Positions 11,424 to 19,342 of a stretch of DNA of 55,537 nucleotides are shown here, in pieces. Both the position numbers and the translations under genes were made by a program. Each line of letters begins with the position of its first letter. The first letter of the stretch is position 1. Below the pieces are notes generated by a model, which was given only the letters and a program-made list of their open reading frames with translations, searched no databases and was not told where the DNA came from. The stretch comes from Clostridia bacterium (lineage in GTDB: Bacteria > Bacillota_A > Clostridia > Christensenellales > Aristaeellaceae): the NCBI GenBank assembly GCA_025997215.1, contig BNUH01000013.1, positions 1-55,537 on the forward strand. The letters are read 5' to 3'.

Positions 11424-12514
11424 CGCTGTAACGCTTTGGCGACGATCTGTTCCAGATTGGATGCCAGTGTTGCCATTTCATCCGGCGTGCCGACGGTTAT
11501 GCGAAGATAATCAGCTATGCTTGGTTTGTCGAATCGACGGACGAGTATGCGCCGCGCCTTCAGTTCATCAAATAAAACCTTGCCGCTGATAGCAGGATGA
11601 CGCGTAAACAGGAAGTTTGTCCGCGATGGAACGCACTCAAACCCCAGCGCCAGCAACGACTTGCGCGCGGTTGACTTCACCATGTTGACGGTGCCGACGG
11701 TGTATAATAGCGTTTCGGCATCCTCGACGGCGGCGAGCGCGGCCGCTTGCGCCAACCGATCCACCGGATACGAGTTGAAGCTATCGCGCGCGCGTCTCAG
11801 TCCATCGATGAGGCTTGCGTGTCCGACGGCGTAACCGACGCGCATCCCGGCCAGCGCGTGGGCCTTTGAGAATGTGCGAATCACCAGCAGGTTGTCGAAA
11901 CTTGCGCAATCGTTCGCGACGGCGCATTCTTCAGCGAATGGCGCATAGGCTTCGTCGACAACCAGTAGTTGACCGCGTTTGTCAAGCCTCTCGCGGATAG
12001 TAAGGATCGTTTCGCGGGATAACGCGAGGGTTGTCGGCGCGTTTGGGTTGGCAAGGATGATCGGCGCATCCGCGTTCAGCAGCGCGTCAACATCGACCGA
12101 CATGTTCCCGCCCATTGGTATCAATCGCAGCGGCGCGCCGAATAATTTGGCGTACGTTGGATAAAACGAATACCCTACGGCGGGCGAAACGCAGTCCACT
12201 CCCGCGAAAAACGCCGCAAACGTAAACGCCAGCGCTTCATCCGAACCGTTTGAGACGAACACGTTTTCCGGTTGCACACCGTGGCGTCTGGCAATCGACG
12301 CGCGCAAGGCGTCGGCATCCGGGTCGGGATACAGCCGCAGCGCCGCGCCGTCTGCGCCCATCTCATCGCGAATGGCCTGCATCACCTTGGGCGAGGGCGG
12401 TAACGGGGATTCATTTGTGTTCAGCTTAATCCAACCGCCGCCCTGGGGCTGTTCACCCGCGACGTACGGCGTCAGCGTCCGCGCCAACGGCGACAGATAC
12501 ATCGACGGATTCAT
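11420..12514 (-). CDS. hisC: Histidinol-phosphate aminotransferase
   Basis: A 364-residue class I/II PLP aminotransferase of the HisC group. It starts with YLSPLARTLTPYVAGEQP and LNTNESPLPPSP, has GSDEALAF near residue 88, the NPNAPT substrate/PLP asparagine motif, VVDEAYAPF with the PLP aspartate, and the Schiff-base lysine in RTFSKAHALAGMRVGYA near 215. The usual reaction is imidazole-acetol phosphate plus glutamate to histidinol phosphate. The ATG at 12514 overlaps the nagA stop (ATGA). No other his gene is in the window, so an alternative amino donor/acceptor pair is possible. It is flanked by nagA and a nucleotidyltransferase-like gene in a tightly coupled operon. Confidence 0.85.
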   Translation of the reverse strand: MNPSMYLSPLARTLTPYVAGEQPQGGGWIKLNTNESPLPPSPKVMQAIRDEMGADGAALRLYPDPDADALRASIARRHGVQPENVFVSNGSDEALAFTFAAFFAGVDCVSPAVGYSFYPTYAKLFGAPLRLIPMGGNMSVDVDALLNADAPIILANPNAPTTLALSRETILTIRERLDKRGQLLVVDEAYAPFAEECAVANDCASFDNLLVIRTFSKAHALAGMRVGYAVGHASLIDGLRRARDSFNSYPVDRLAQAAALAAVEDAETLLYTVGTVNMVKSTARKSLLALGFECVPSRTNFLFTRHPAISGKVLFDELKARRILVRRFDKPSIADYLRITVGTPDEMATLASNLEQIVAKALQR

Positions 12515-13641
12515 ACGCAGCGCTTCCCGCCGACCCATACGGCGCGAACCTGGAATGAATGATCCATCACGACGACGTCGGCGATCATGCCATCGGCCAA
12601 GCGGCCGCGCCGGGCCTCGCCGATTATCGACGCGGGTGTGGATGTATACATCGGTATGGCGTCGGCGATGGGGATGCCGACAACCGTTACCATATTCTGC
12701 AAGGAGCGCAGCATGGTCAGCACGCTTCCGGCTAGAGTGCCGTCGGCCAGACGTGCCGCGCCGTCTTTCACAAACACATTCTGCCCGCCCAGCGAATACT
12801 CGCCTTCGGGCATACCCCCGGCCTCCATGCTGTCGGTGATGGCCACGCAGCCGTCGGAACCCTTTGCGTCATATACCAGCCGGAGAGCGGCCGGGTGCAG
12901 GTGGATGAGATCCGCTATGAATTCCGGTGCCAACTGGCGGATCGTCAGCGCGGCGCCGACTGCGCCCGGTTCGCGGTGGGTGAGCGGCGACATGCCGTTA
13001 TATATATGCGTGACGGTGGTTGCCCCCGCTGCGACGCCCAGCATCATCTGGGCATACGTCGCGTCGGTGTGGCCTAACGATACCTGAACGCCGCGTCCGA
13101 CCAGGTTTCGGATTAATTCAGCCGCGCCCGGCAGTTCCGGAGCCAGCGCCAGGCGTTTGATCACGGCGGCATCGGTTCCGGTCATCGCCTCGAAGTCGGC
13201 GACGGATGGATTGCACAGCGCGGATTCGGGCTGAGCGCCCTTGCGTTTCGCACAAAAGAACGGCCCTTCCATGTGGCATCCCAGTACGGCCGAACCGTTT
13301 GGCTCCGGACTTTCCATCACCTGCGCGATGCTGCGGACGGCGGCGCGAGTGCGATCCAACGGCGCGGTCATGGTCGTGGGAACGAAGGATGTCGTGCCGT
13401 GTTTGACCAATTCGCGCGACATCTTTCGCACGGCGTCCTCGCCGTCCATCGTGTCACGCCCGCCGAAGCCGTGGATGTGGATGTCGATGAACCCCGGCAG
13501 CACATAACAGCCCGTCGCGTCATACGTCTCATCGGCCGCCAAGCGCGGGCCGATCGCTGCGATCGCGCCATCCTTGATCAGCAGATCCGCATCCAAAAAG
13601 TAAGCGCCGTCCTGATAGACGAGGCCGTTGGCAATCTTCAT
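12511..13641 (-). CDS. nagA: N-acetylglucosamine-6-phosphate deacetylase
   Basis: A 376-residue amidohydrolase that would convert GlcNAc-6-P to GlcN-6-P in amino-sugar and wall recycling. Metal and substrate motifs are GFIDIHIHGFGG near residue 55, CHMEGPFF near 122, SLGHTDATYAQM near 190, THIYNGMSPLTHREPG near 212, and the catalytic aspartate in AITDSMEAGG. GGAGG at 13652-13648 sits 6 nt before the ATG at 13641; an in-frame TTG at 13647 directly abuts the ribosome site and is rejected. It is the first gene of a minus-strand operon continuing with hisC and the radical SAM set. No nagB is visible. Confidence 0.92.
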   Translation of the reverse strand: MKIANGLVYQDGAYFLDADLLIKDGAIAAIGPRLAADETYDATGCYVLPGFIDIHIHGFGGRDTMDGEDAVRKMSRELVKHGTTSFVPTTMTAPLDRTRAAVRSIAQVMESPEPNGSAVLGCHMEGPFFCAKRKGAQPESALCNPSVADFEAMTGTDAAVIKRLALAPELPGAAELIRNLVGRGVQVSLGHTDATYAQMMLGVAAGATTVTHIYNGMSPLTHREPGAVGAALTIRQLAPEFIADLIHLHPAALRLVYDAKGSDGCVAITDSMEAGGMPEGEYSLGGQNVFVKDGAARLADGTLAGSVLTMLRSLQNMVTVVGIPIADAIPMYTSTPASIIGEARRGRLADGMIADVVVMDHSFQVRAVWVGGKRCV

Positions 13642-13677
13642 ACGCAACCTCCGCTATTCGACAAGGTATACGCGTGT

Positions 13678-13706
13678 ATGATAGCATATATTGTTGAATA
13701 TTTCAA
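13678..13706 (-). promoter_or_regulatory. Promoter of the nagA operon
   Basis: On the minus strand TTGAAA (13706-13701), a 17 bp spacer and TATCAT (13683-13678), about 40 bp upstream of the nagA start. It would drive nagA, hisC, the nucleotidyltransferase-like gene, the PqqD-like gene and the radical SAM gene. Confidence 0.7.
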
Positions 13707-13746
13707 GCGCGGCGGACGGGCGGACAGGTACAGGGTTGACGTTACT

Positions 13747-14409
13747 TCATTTCTTTGTATTCATGTGTCGAATTACATGATCGATTGCTTGAACAGGGAA
13801 TACGACAACCAGGCTGCCCCGGCTGACAGAAATGGACGCAGGCAAGCCTAGCATTTCATTGGATATGCCCAGCGGCCTCGTGTATGTTAACGTGGCGTTT
13901 GTGAGAGGATATCGCAGGTTCGTTAGCGTAACCCCGGTGGCTCGAGCCGAGTGTGCGAATATTGACACAGTACCATCCACCGGAGGTATCGTGAGCATGC
14001 CGTTATAAAGAACGGTGATCGCAGTGGTATCATCCATCAGATAACCTGCGCTCCCTACTCGCGCGAGAGCGGCCAGCAACTGGATATTTGCTAGCGTATG
14101 ATCAATCCGGCCACCAGAACAGCCCAGCAGCCGAAACTCTGTTGCGCCAAGTTTTCGGCCTAGCTTTATGGCGGCTGCGGTGTCTGTGTCATCCTTCTCA
14201 CGAGGGAGGACGACGACGTTAGGAGAATATTCTGTCGAAGGCTGCGGCGACGAGTCAAAGTCCCCAATTATATACTGCGCATGCCAACCTAACCTTTTGA
14301 GGTGTAGCCAACCGCCATCCGCGGCTAAGATAAGGCTTTCAGGCGCTGGGAGGGGGTAAGCCGCTGGAATCAGATCAGCAGCGCCGATGACATAGCAGGT
14401 TTTGGGCAT
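13747..14409 (-). CDS. thiN: Thiamine pyrophosphokinase
   Basis: A 220-residue enzyme transferring pyrophosphate from ATP to thiamine to give TPP, the cofactor needed by PFOR among others. Family motifs in order: ILAADGGWLHL, IIGDFDSSP, PREKDDTDTAAA and GCSGGRIDHTLAN in the N-terminal catalytic domain, then a beta-rich thiamine-binding domain with LTNLRYPLTN and GISNEM. The ATG at 14409 has TGGAG 6 nt upstream; the ATG at 14421 would lie inside that site. Usually thiN closes the rpe/rsgA cluster in Firmicutes; here it stands alone. No TPP riboswitch is visible upstream. Confidence 0.9.
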   Translation of the reverse strand: MPKTCYVIGAADLIPAAYPLPAPESLILAADGGWLHLKRLGWHAQYIIGDFDSSPQPSTEYSPNVVVLPREKDDTDTAAAIKLGRKLGATEFRLLGCSGGRIDHTLANIQLLAALARVGSAGYLMDDTTAITVLYNGMLTIPPVDGTVSIFAHSARATGVTLTNLRYPLTNATLTYTRPLGISNEMLGLPASISVSRGSLVVVFPVQAIDHVIRHMNTKK

Positions 14410-14493
14410 GTTGCGCTCCATATCGTATCACGAAATTATAATGTTTATATTCGACGCCATCGTTATTTCTCCTTCATACTTTCAATTAGCGAG

Positions 14494-14572
14494 TTATCCA
14501 CAGGCTGGAGGCGTTGAATATATTAATTGTGAACAGGGTTATCCACATTATCCACAGATGATGTTGTCCACA
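14494..14572 (+). promoter_or_regulatory. Cluster of four DnaA boxes
   Basis: Perfect TTATCCACA boxes at 14494-14502, 14539-14547 and 14548-14556 (the last two directly abutting), and a one-mismatch TTGTCCACA at 14564-14572, all in the same orientation. An AT-rich stretch follows at about 14599-14635. The cluster is in the thiN/AraC divergent intergenic region with no dnaA or dnaN nearby. Confidence 0.75.
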
Positions 14573-14697
14573 GGGGCTGTGAGGAATGAGAGGCTACTCA
14601 AATTTTTAACAATTTTCCGTTGACAAAATATGGTTTTCCGGTTGCGCTATGTGTGAGGAGTTGTCTATACTATAAAGCATTAACTGGGATATTGGTT

Positions 14698-15558
14698 ATG
14701 AGGATGGATGAGCCGATGGGTATCTTCCCGGAAGATTGGGTGAAACAATTCGACAAAACGGCGCCGATGTACGCGGCGACGATGGGTATGGATTTATCCT
14801 GCGGGATAGTGAGCGGCCGCGCGGTGGTTCGGCGGACGGACACGGGCAGGCCCACGCTCTCGCTGATGTGGCTGCTGTCGGGCACGGGGCGGTACAAGGC
14901 GACGACGGATGAAGGCGAGGTGAGCTGCCCGCTGACGGAGGGTTCGCTGCTGCTGCGGCGGCCGGATCATCCTGATACACTGACGCTGAACGCGCACGAG
15001 TGCCAGCGGCGGTGCTTCATCAGCCTCGATCCGACGCTGATGCCGATCCTGTTTTCATTGACGCCGGAGCTGAACACGGTGTGTCCAGTGACGGAGAAGG
15101 CGTTCGATCAGACGTTATTCGACAAATTCGTCGCGTTCATCCAAATGGTGGATCAGATGGACGCGACGCGGCCGCTGTCGTACATGGGCGCGCTCTGGTC
15201 GCTGATCTGCGCACTGTATGGTTGGCACGAGGATGTTGAAGAGGAGGATCAGATATTGCGGGCCGCGCGGCTGATTATGACGGAGCCGATCAGCGTTACG
15301 CTGCCGGAGATTGCCGCGCGCTGCGGCATGGCGTACACCACATTCCGCAAGCGTTTCATAGCGGTGATCGGGCAAACGCCGGGCAATTGGCGCATCGAAC
15401 AGCGGTTGGAACGCGCCAAGCAGGAGCTGGCCGCAGGGGAATTGATCGTGGATATAGCGGATCATCTGTCGTATTCGGATGTATTCTCGTTCACGCACCA
15501 GTTCCGCAAGTGGACGGGCATGACGCCCAAGAAGTATCAGGTGCATAATATTTTATAG
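14698..15558 (+). CDS. AraC-family transcriptional regulator
   Basis: A 286-residue regulator. The N-terminal half is a divergent sensing domain with beta-like segments (LMWLLSGTGRYKATTDEGEV). Residues 190-286 form the double helix-turn-helix: VTLPEIAARCGMAYTTFRKR and the second motif DIADHLSYSDVFSFTHQFRK, ending with the typical GMTPKKYQ. The open frame extends upstream to a TTG at 14620, but that lies within the intergenic regulatory region. ATGs at 14698, 14704 and 14716 are all possible and none has a strong ribosome site. A TATACT at 14666-14671 with a weak TTGCGC may be the promoter. Targets are unknown; DnaA boxes lie just upstream. Confidence 0.85.
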   Translation: MRMDEPMGIFPEDWVKQFDKTAPMYAATMGMDLSCGIVSGRAVVRRTDTGRPTLSLMWLLSGTGRYKATTDEGEVSCPLTEGSLLLRRPDHPDTLTLNAHECQRRCFISLDPTLMPILFSLTPELNTVCPVTEKAFDQTLFDKFVAFIQMVDQMDATRPLSYMGALWSLICALYGWHEDVEEEDQILRAARLIMTEPISVTLPEIAARCGMAYTTFRKRFIAVIGQTPGNWRIEQRLERAKQELAAGELIVDIADHLSYSDVFSFTHQFRKWTGMTPKKYQVHNIL

Positions 15559-15673
15559 TTAATAAGGTTGTCTGTTTGATAAGTTTTGATTCCCGCATAA
15601 CGGTGTGGTACATGGAATCCAGGCCGTCCGCATATAATGCGATTGTCGATTATCGCGGTATAGGAGGCGGCAC

Positions 15674-16852
15674 ATGCGGGAATCAGAAATGGGTATTTCG
15701 ACAATATGTATACGCCGTGCGCGGATTATAGCGGCGGCTCTTTTCGTTTGCATATTTTTACTGTATAATGGGATCGGAGCGTTGGCTGAAGAGGTGGAGG
15801 TTACTGCCAAGCTAAGCTCTGCAAAGGCCGCATGCGTGCTGGAGGTTAGCACGGGCAGGGTGCTATTCAGCTGGAACGCCGATGAGAAGATGCCCATGGC
15901 CTCCACGACCAAGGTGATGACCGCACTGCTGGCCCTGGAACGGACGGATATGTCCGACATCGTGACGGCATCCAGGAACGCGTATGGCGTACCCGGCACA
16001 TCGATTTACCTGCAGATTGGCGAGCAGCTGACTATGCATGATATGCTGCTGGGATTGATGCTGGCCTCGGGCAACGACGCTGCGGTGGCGATTGCCGAGC
16101 ACATAGGCGGCTCGGTGGAGGGATTCCTGGAGCTGATGAACCTGCGGGCGGCGGAGATCGGCGCATTCAACACCCACTTCAACAGCCCGAATGGACTGCC
16201 GATAGACGATCATTATACGACGGCGTACGACTTTGCACGGATAGCGCGGATGGCGATGCGGCTGCCAGCATTCAGAGAGATTGTTAGCACACAACGCGCG
16301 ACAATACCATGGATGGATCATGATTATGATAGGATACTGAATAATAAGAATCGACTGCTGTCGGGGTACGCCGGAGCGACGGGGATTAAGACGGGGTTCA
16401 CGAACGCAGCGGGCCGATGCCTGGTATTCGGCGCGAACCGGAACGGCATGGAGATCGTCGGCGTCGTGCTGAACTGTTCGGATTGGTTCGACGAGGCTGA
16501 ACGGCTGATGGATCAGAGCTTCGACCAGTATAGGATGACGACGATGCTCGCGGACGGCGATCCGGTGCGGCCGCTGACGGTGCGCGGCGGTATGGGCGGT
16601 ACGGTGAGGCTGGCGGTGCGCGGGGATTTGACCGCGCCGCTGTCGCTGAATGAGGCTGTTAATGTGAAGCTCGACCTGCCCGAGTCGATTCAGGCGCCGA
16701 TAAAGGCCGGGGATATAGTGGGCTATGTGCGGATGTACGGCGGCGGCACGCTGGCGGCGGAGAGGCAGATCGTCGCGGCGGAGACGGTGGAGGCGCGGAC
16801 GATGCTGGGCGCGCTGCGGCTGATAATGAGGCGGTGGCTGCTGCTGGGATGA
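15674..16852 (+). CDS. Serine-type D-alanyl-D-alanine carboxypeptidase (DacF/PBP5-like)
   Basis: A 392-residue low-molecular-weight penicillin-binding protein acting outside the membrane on peptidoglycan pentapeptides. The N-terminal signal segment is at residues 17-37. The three S11 active-site motifs are STTK (in MASTTKVMTALL, near residue 78), SGN (LMLASGNDAAVAIA, near 134) and KTG (ATGIKTGFTNAAG, near 238). The C-terminal domain and final basic/hydrophobic helix (IMRRWLLLG) resemble PBP5-type membrane association. TAGGAGG precedes the ATG at 15674, and a perfect TATAAT is at 15633-15638 but with no good -35. Acts alongside the two VanY enzymes in trimming D-Ala. Confidence 0.93.
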   Translation: MRESEMGISTICIRRARIIAAALFVCIFLLYNGIGALAEEVEVTAKLSSAKAACVLEVSTGRVLFSWNADEKMPMASTTKVMTALLALERTDMSDIVTASRNAYGVPGTSIYLQIGEQLTMHDMLLGLMLASGNDAAVAIAEHIGGSVEGFLELMNLRAAEIGAFNTHFNSPNGLPIDDHYTTAYDFARIARMAMRLPAFREIVSTQRATIPWMDHDYDRILNNKNRLLSGYAGATGIKTGFTNAAGRCLVFGANRNGMEIVGVVLNCSDWFDEAERLMDQSFDQYRMTTMLADGDPVRPLTVRGGMGGTVRLAVRGDLTAPLSLNEAVNVKLDLPESIQAPIKAGDIVGYVRMYGGGTLAAERQIVAAETVEARTMLGALRLIMRRWLLLG

Positions 16853-16892
16853 TCGAATATAGGCAAGTTGTGCTGAATAAGGTTGATGAGGA

Positions 16893-17456
16893 ATGGCTGA
16901 TATCAAGCGCATGACGCGCAACGACACCGCACTGCTGGACGCTGTCGAAAATAAGCATCTGGCGGGGGATACGGTGATCGTGCGGCTCACGCGCAACGGT
17001 CTGGAGCTGGACTTCCGGGCGGGGAGCAAGTCGGTATGGCAGTCGCCGCCGTTGGAAGTATATCTGCGCCCGGATGCGAAGTCGCTGTTAGCAGGCAGCG
17101 AGTGCGCGGCGTACTTCGCGTGGAACGCGGATCAGCTGGTCGGCCAGGTGGTTGTTGAGAAGTACTTATACCGATTGGCCAGGGTTTGCGATGTCAGGGT
17201 GACGATGGCGCAGAGGCGGCGCGGGATTGGCGCGGCGCTGATGGAGGCCGCCGAGCGGTGGGCTTGGCAGCAGGGGATGGCGGGCGTGGTCGCGGAGACG
17301 CAGGATAACAACCCGGGCGCGTGCCAATTCCTGATGAAGTGTGGGTATAAGTTCGGGGGTGTCGATACGCTGAAGATGGCCGCACTGCCGGAGCAGATGG
17401 GGAAGCCCAGCACGCTTAGGGAAGCGTCGTTATCATTTTATAGATTTTTTACTTGA
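16893..17456 (+). CDS. GNAT-family N-acetyltransferase
   Basis: A 187-residue acetyl-CoA-dependent acetyltransferase. The acetyl-CoA loop QRRRGIGAALMEAAERWAWQ is near residues 109-128, and VVAETQDNNPGACQFLMKCG follows, a pattern reminiscent of streptothricin-acetyltransferase-like GNATs. Residues 1-60 are divergent. GATGAGGA just upstream serves as ribosome site. It lies 40 bp after the D,D-carboxypeptidase gene and 49 bp before rluB, probably in one transcript. Substrate unknown; a resistance role is possible but not shown. Confidence 0.8.
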   Translation: MADIKRMTRNDTALLDAVENKHLAGDTVIVRLTRNGLELDFRAGSKSVWQSPPLEVYLRPDAKSLLAGSECAAYFAWNADQLVGQVVVEKYLYRLARVCDVRVTMAQRRRGIGAALMEAAERWAWQQGMAGVVAETQDNNPGACQFLMKCGYKFGGVDTLKMAALPEQMGKPSTLREASLSFYRFFT

Positions 17457-17505
17457 GATTCCGTGCGTGAGATTCATTATTTGATATTAGTATGAGGTTC
17501 CGTGA

Positions 17506-18228
17506 ATGAGCAATGAGTTAGGGGTCCGGCTGCAAAAGTATCTGGCGTCGTGCGGCATAGGCTCGAGAAGGTATTGCGAGACGCTGATGACTGCGGGACG
17601 CGTGAGCGTCAACGGCGAGATCATTGACGAATTGGGTTCGCGCGTGATGCCGGGCGACGTGGTGATGGTCGACCACCACGAGGTCGAGCCGGAGGCTGTC
17701 CGGGTGGTGATACTTTATCATAAACCCATGGGCGAGATAACGACGACCAGCGATCCGTTAGGCCGGGCGACGGTGATGGATCACTTTAGGCATTACCCGC
17801 TTCGGCTGTACCCGATTGGGAGATTGGATTATGACAGCGAAGGGTTGTTGCTGCTGACGAATGACGGCGCGCTGACGGAGCGGCTGCTGCATCCCAGGCA
17901 TGAGGTGGATAAGGCGTACCTGACGCGGGTAATAGGGGATATTACGCCGGACGCGCTGGCGAAATTGAGGCAGTGTGTTATACTGTCGGATGGATTGACC
18001 GCGCCGGCCGAGGTGAAGGTGATACGGCATACGGCTGCGGAAAGCATAATGCTGATGACGATACACGAGGGCCGGAACCGACAGATTCGCAGGATGTGTG
18101 AGGCAGTGGGGTTTCCGGTAACGCATTTGAGGCGGGTACAGTTCGGGCCGATAGAACTGGGGGATCTGGCACGCGGGAAATGGCGGGAGCTTACGGCGGC
18201 GGAGGTTAAGGCGCTGGCGGAGTTATAG
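17506..18228 (+). CDS. rluB: RluB/RsuA-family rRNA pseudouridine synthase
   Basis: A 240-residue enzyme that isomerises a uridine in ribosomal RNA. Residues 6-55 are an S4 RNA-binding domain (VRLQKYLASCGIGSRRYCE). The catalytic loop GRLDYDSEGLLLLTNDG near residue 107 contains the essential aspartate. The motif EGRNRQIRRMCEAVGFPV near 190 completes the family. Length fits RluB (23S U2605-type) rather than longer RluF. Its position after a dacF-like gene is a common Firmicutes arrangement. Confidence 0.92.
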   Translation: MSNELGVRLQKYLASCGIGSRRYCETLMTAGRVSVNGEIIDELGSRVMPGDVVMVDHHEVEPEAVRVVILYHKPMGEITTTSDPLGRATVMDHFRHYPLRLYPIGRLDYDSEGLLLLTNDGALTERLLHPRHEVDKAYLTRVIGDITPDALAKLRQCVILSDGLTAPAEVKVIRHTAAESIMLMTIHEGRNRQIRRMCEAVGFPVTHLRRVQFGPIELGDLARGKWRELTAAEVKALAEL

Positions 18229-18280
18229 GGAAACGGTATATTTTTGAGGAAACAGTATATTTATTCACGGATAAAGGAGG

Positions 18281-18352
18281 GTCCAGGGCAATGCCCTGGC
18301 GAGGGTCCAGGGGCGCGGAGCCCCTGGTGGGGCGTTGGGGTGAAACCCCAAA
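18281..18352. repeat. Palindromic intergenic repeats (GTCCAGGG family)
   Basis: Three consecutive hairpins: GTCCAGGGCA/TGCCCTGG-type at 18281-18300, GTCCAGGGGC/GCCCCTGG-type at 18305-18327, and TTGGGG-tgaa-CCCCAA at about 18336-18352. Related sequences recur at 42557-42767. They follow the rluB stop by about 50 bp and may end transcription. The whole region 18229-18565 contains no credible gene; a 90-codon minus-strand frame across it is low-complexity repeat translation. Confidence 0.7.
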
Positions 18353-18450
18353 TCATACGTTCCACCGTTCCAACCCGTAAGCCCGCAAGAAAATTGACAA
18401 CTTGCACATTCAAACAACTTCGGCGGGCGTATGTTGACAGATAGCGGTAC

Positions 18451-18476
18451 ATGCGCCTAGCGAAGCGTTGGCGCAT
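18451..18476 (+). other. Hairpin with GCGAAGC loop (copy 1 of a composite element)
   Basis: A 7 bp stem ATGCGCC/GGCGCAT encloses TAGCGAAGCGTT. About 86 bp upstream (18365-18374) is CCGTTCCAAC followed by GTAA and CCCGC. The same upstream block and loop occur at 42777 and 42874-42895 with a different but still complementary stem. Confidence 0.6.
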
Positions 18477-18565
18477 ATAGATTAACACATTGCGCAAACA
18501 AAAACTTACAATGCCAACAATATAGTCACCCAAAGTTCGATAACCTCACCACTATCGACCGACAG

Positions 18566-19315
18566 CTAAACCTCCGCTTGCGCTGTACTCTTACGCCAGT
18601 ACAAAATCGCCGTCGCAAGTAGGATTATAGTTTGAACGATAAGAATTATAAAATCCTTGCCTTCAACTACTTCGCCGACGCCGCCGACAATAAATCCAAT
18701 TAAGTCGTGGACAAAATGCCAAGCAATCATCGGCAGAATGCTTTTGGTTATCATCGCAAACTCCGCCGCGACAAATCCGAAGAGAAACGCAAAAACAATT
18801 TGCAGAACGACGTACTGCGGAGAAACTCCGCTAAGCGCAGTCGCTGCATGACCAGCGCCGAAAATTACCGATGATATTATAATCGCTTTTTTGACTCCGA
18901 TTTGCTGCAGCACACGAAGCATTAAGCCGCGGAAAAATAGCTCCTCATTCAAGCCCACAAGCAGAGTGAATACAATGATGATGGCGAGTCGAGTGCCATT
19001 CAAGATGTTGGTTGGCATTAGCACAATCGATGCCATTTCAATCGCGATGAACGGAATACAGAATAGTACGGTTTTGAAACTTCCTCTGCGGAGCGGCGAA
19101 AAACCAACCTCGCTGTATGGGTGTTTCAACGCTTTCACAAGCAGCAATCCCACTAGAGCAGAAAGACCAGCGGCAATCCCTTGAAAAATCAAGGAATTTT
19201 CATCGCTCGCTTCCGTGATTGCGATGGCTGTTCCCGCTGCTGACATGAATACAACCGGTATCAATGCCAGTAGGATCGACAGGATTACGGGGTGCTTACG
19301 GGTTTTGGTTTGCAC
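18566..19315 (-). CDS. CPBP-family intramembrane protease (CAAX/Abi type)
   Basis: A 249-residue polytopic membrane protein with about seven or eight hydrophobic segments. The CPBP motifs are NEELFFRGLMLR (glutamate pair and arginine), SVIFGAGHAAT and AWHFVHDLIGF, which supply the glutamates and histidines of the putative metal site. Family members cleave membrane proteins, process prenylated or bacteriocin substrates, or give self-immunity. The GTG at 19315 has GGAGG 8 nt upstream; the longer frame starts on the TTG that contains this GGAGG. The gene is visibly richer in AT-ending codons than its surroundings and sits 27 bp after a TetR regulator, which suggests an acquired two-gene unit. 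Confidence 0.88.
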   Translation of the reverse strand: MQTKTRKHPVILSILLALIPVVFMSAAGTAIAITEASDENSLIFQGIAAGLSALVGLLLVKALKHPYSEVGFSPLRRGSFKTVLFCIPFIAIEMASIVLMPTNILNGTRLAIIIVFTLLVGLNEELFFRGLMLRVLQQIGVKKAIIISSVIFGAGHAATALSGVSPQYVVLQIVFAFLFGFVAAEFAMITKSILPMIAWHFVHDLIGFIVGGVGEVVEGKDFIILIVQTIILLATAILYWRKSTAQAEV

Positions 19316-19342
19316 TAAAATTACCTCCAAATTTATTTATGG

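Noticed and set aside
14410..14640. TPP riboswitch upstream of thiN
   Set aside because: No thi-box like CUGAGA/ACYUGA pairs are seen; the conserved sequences are DnaA boxes.
15863..17029. 388-codon minus-strand open frame
   Set aside because: Antisense to the D,D-carboxypeptidase, which carries STTK, SGN and KTG motifs; the antisense product is Arg/His-rich and family-less.
18261..18533. 90-codon minus-strand frame after rluB
   Set aside because: It runs through the palindromic repeats, giving a Gly/Pro-rich tail; no ribosome site.
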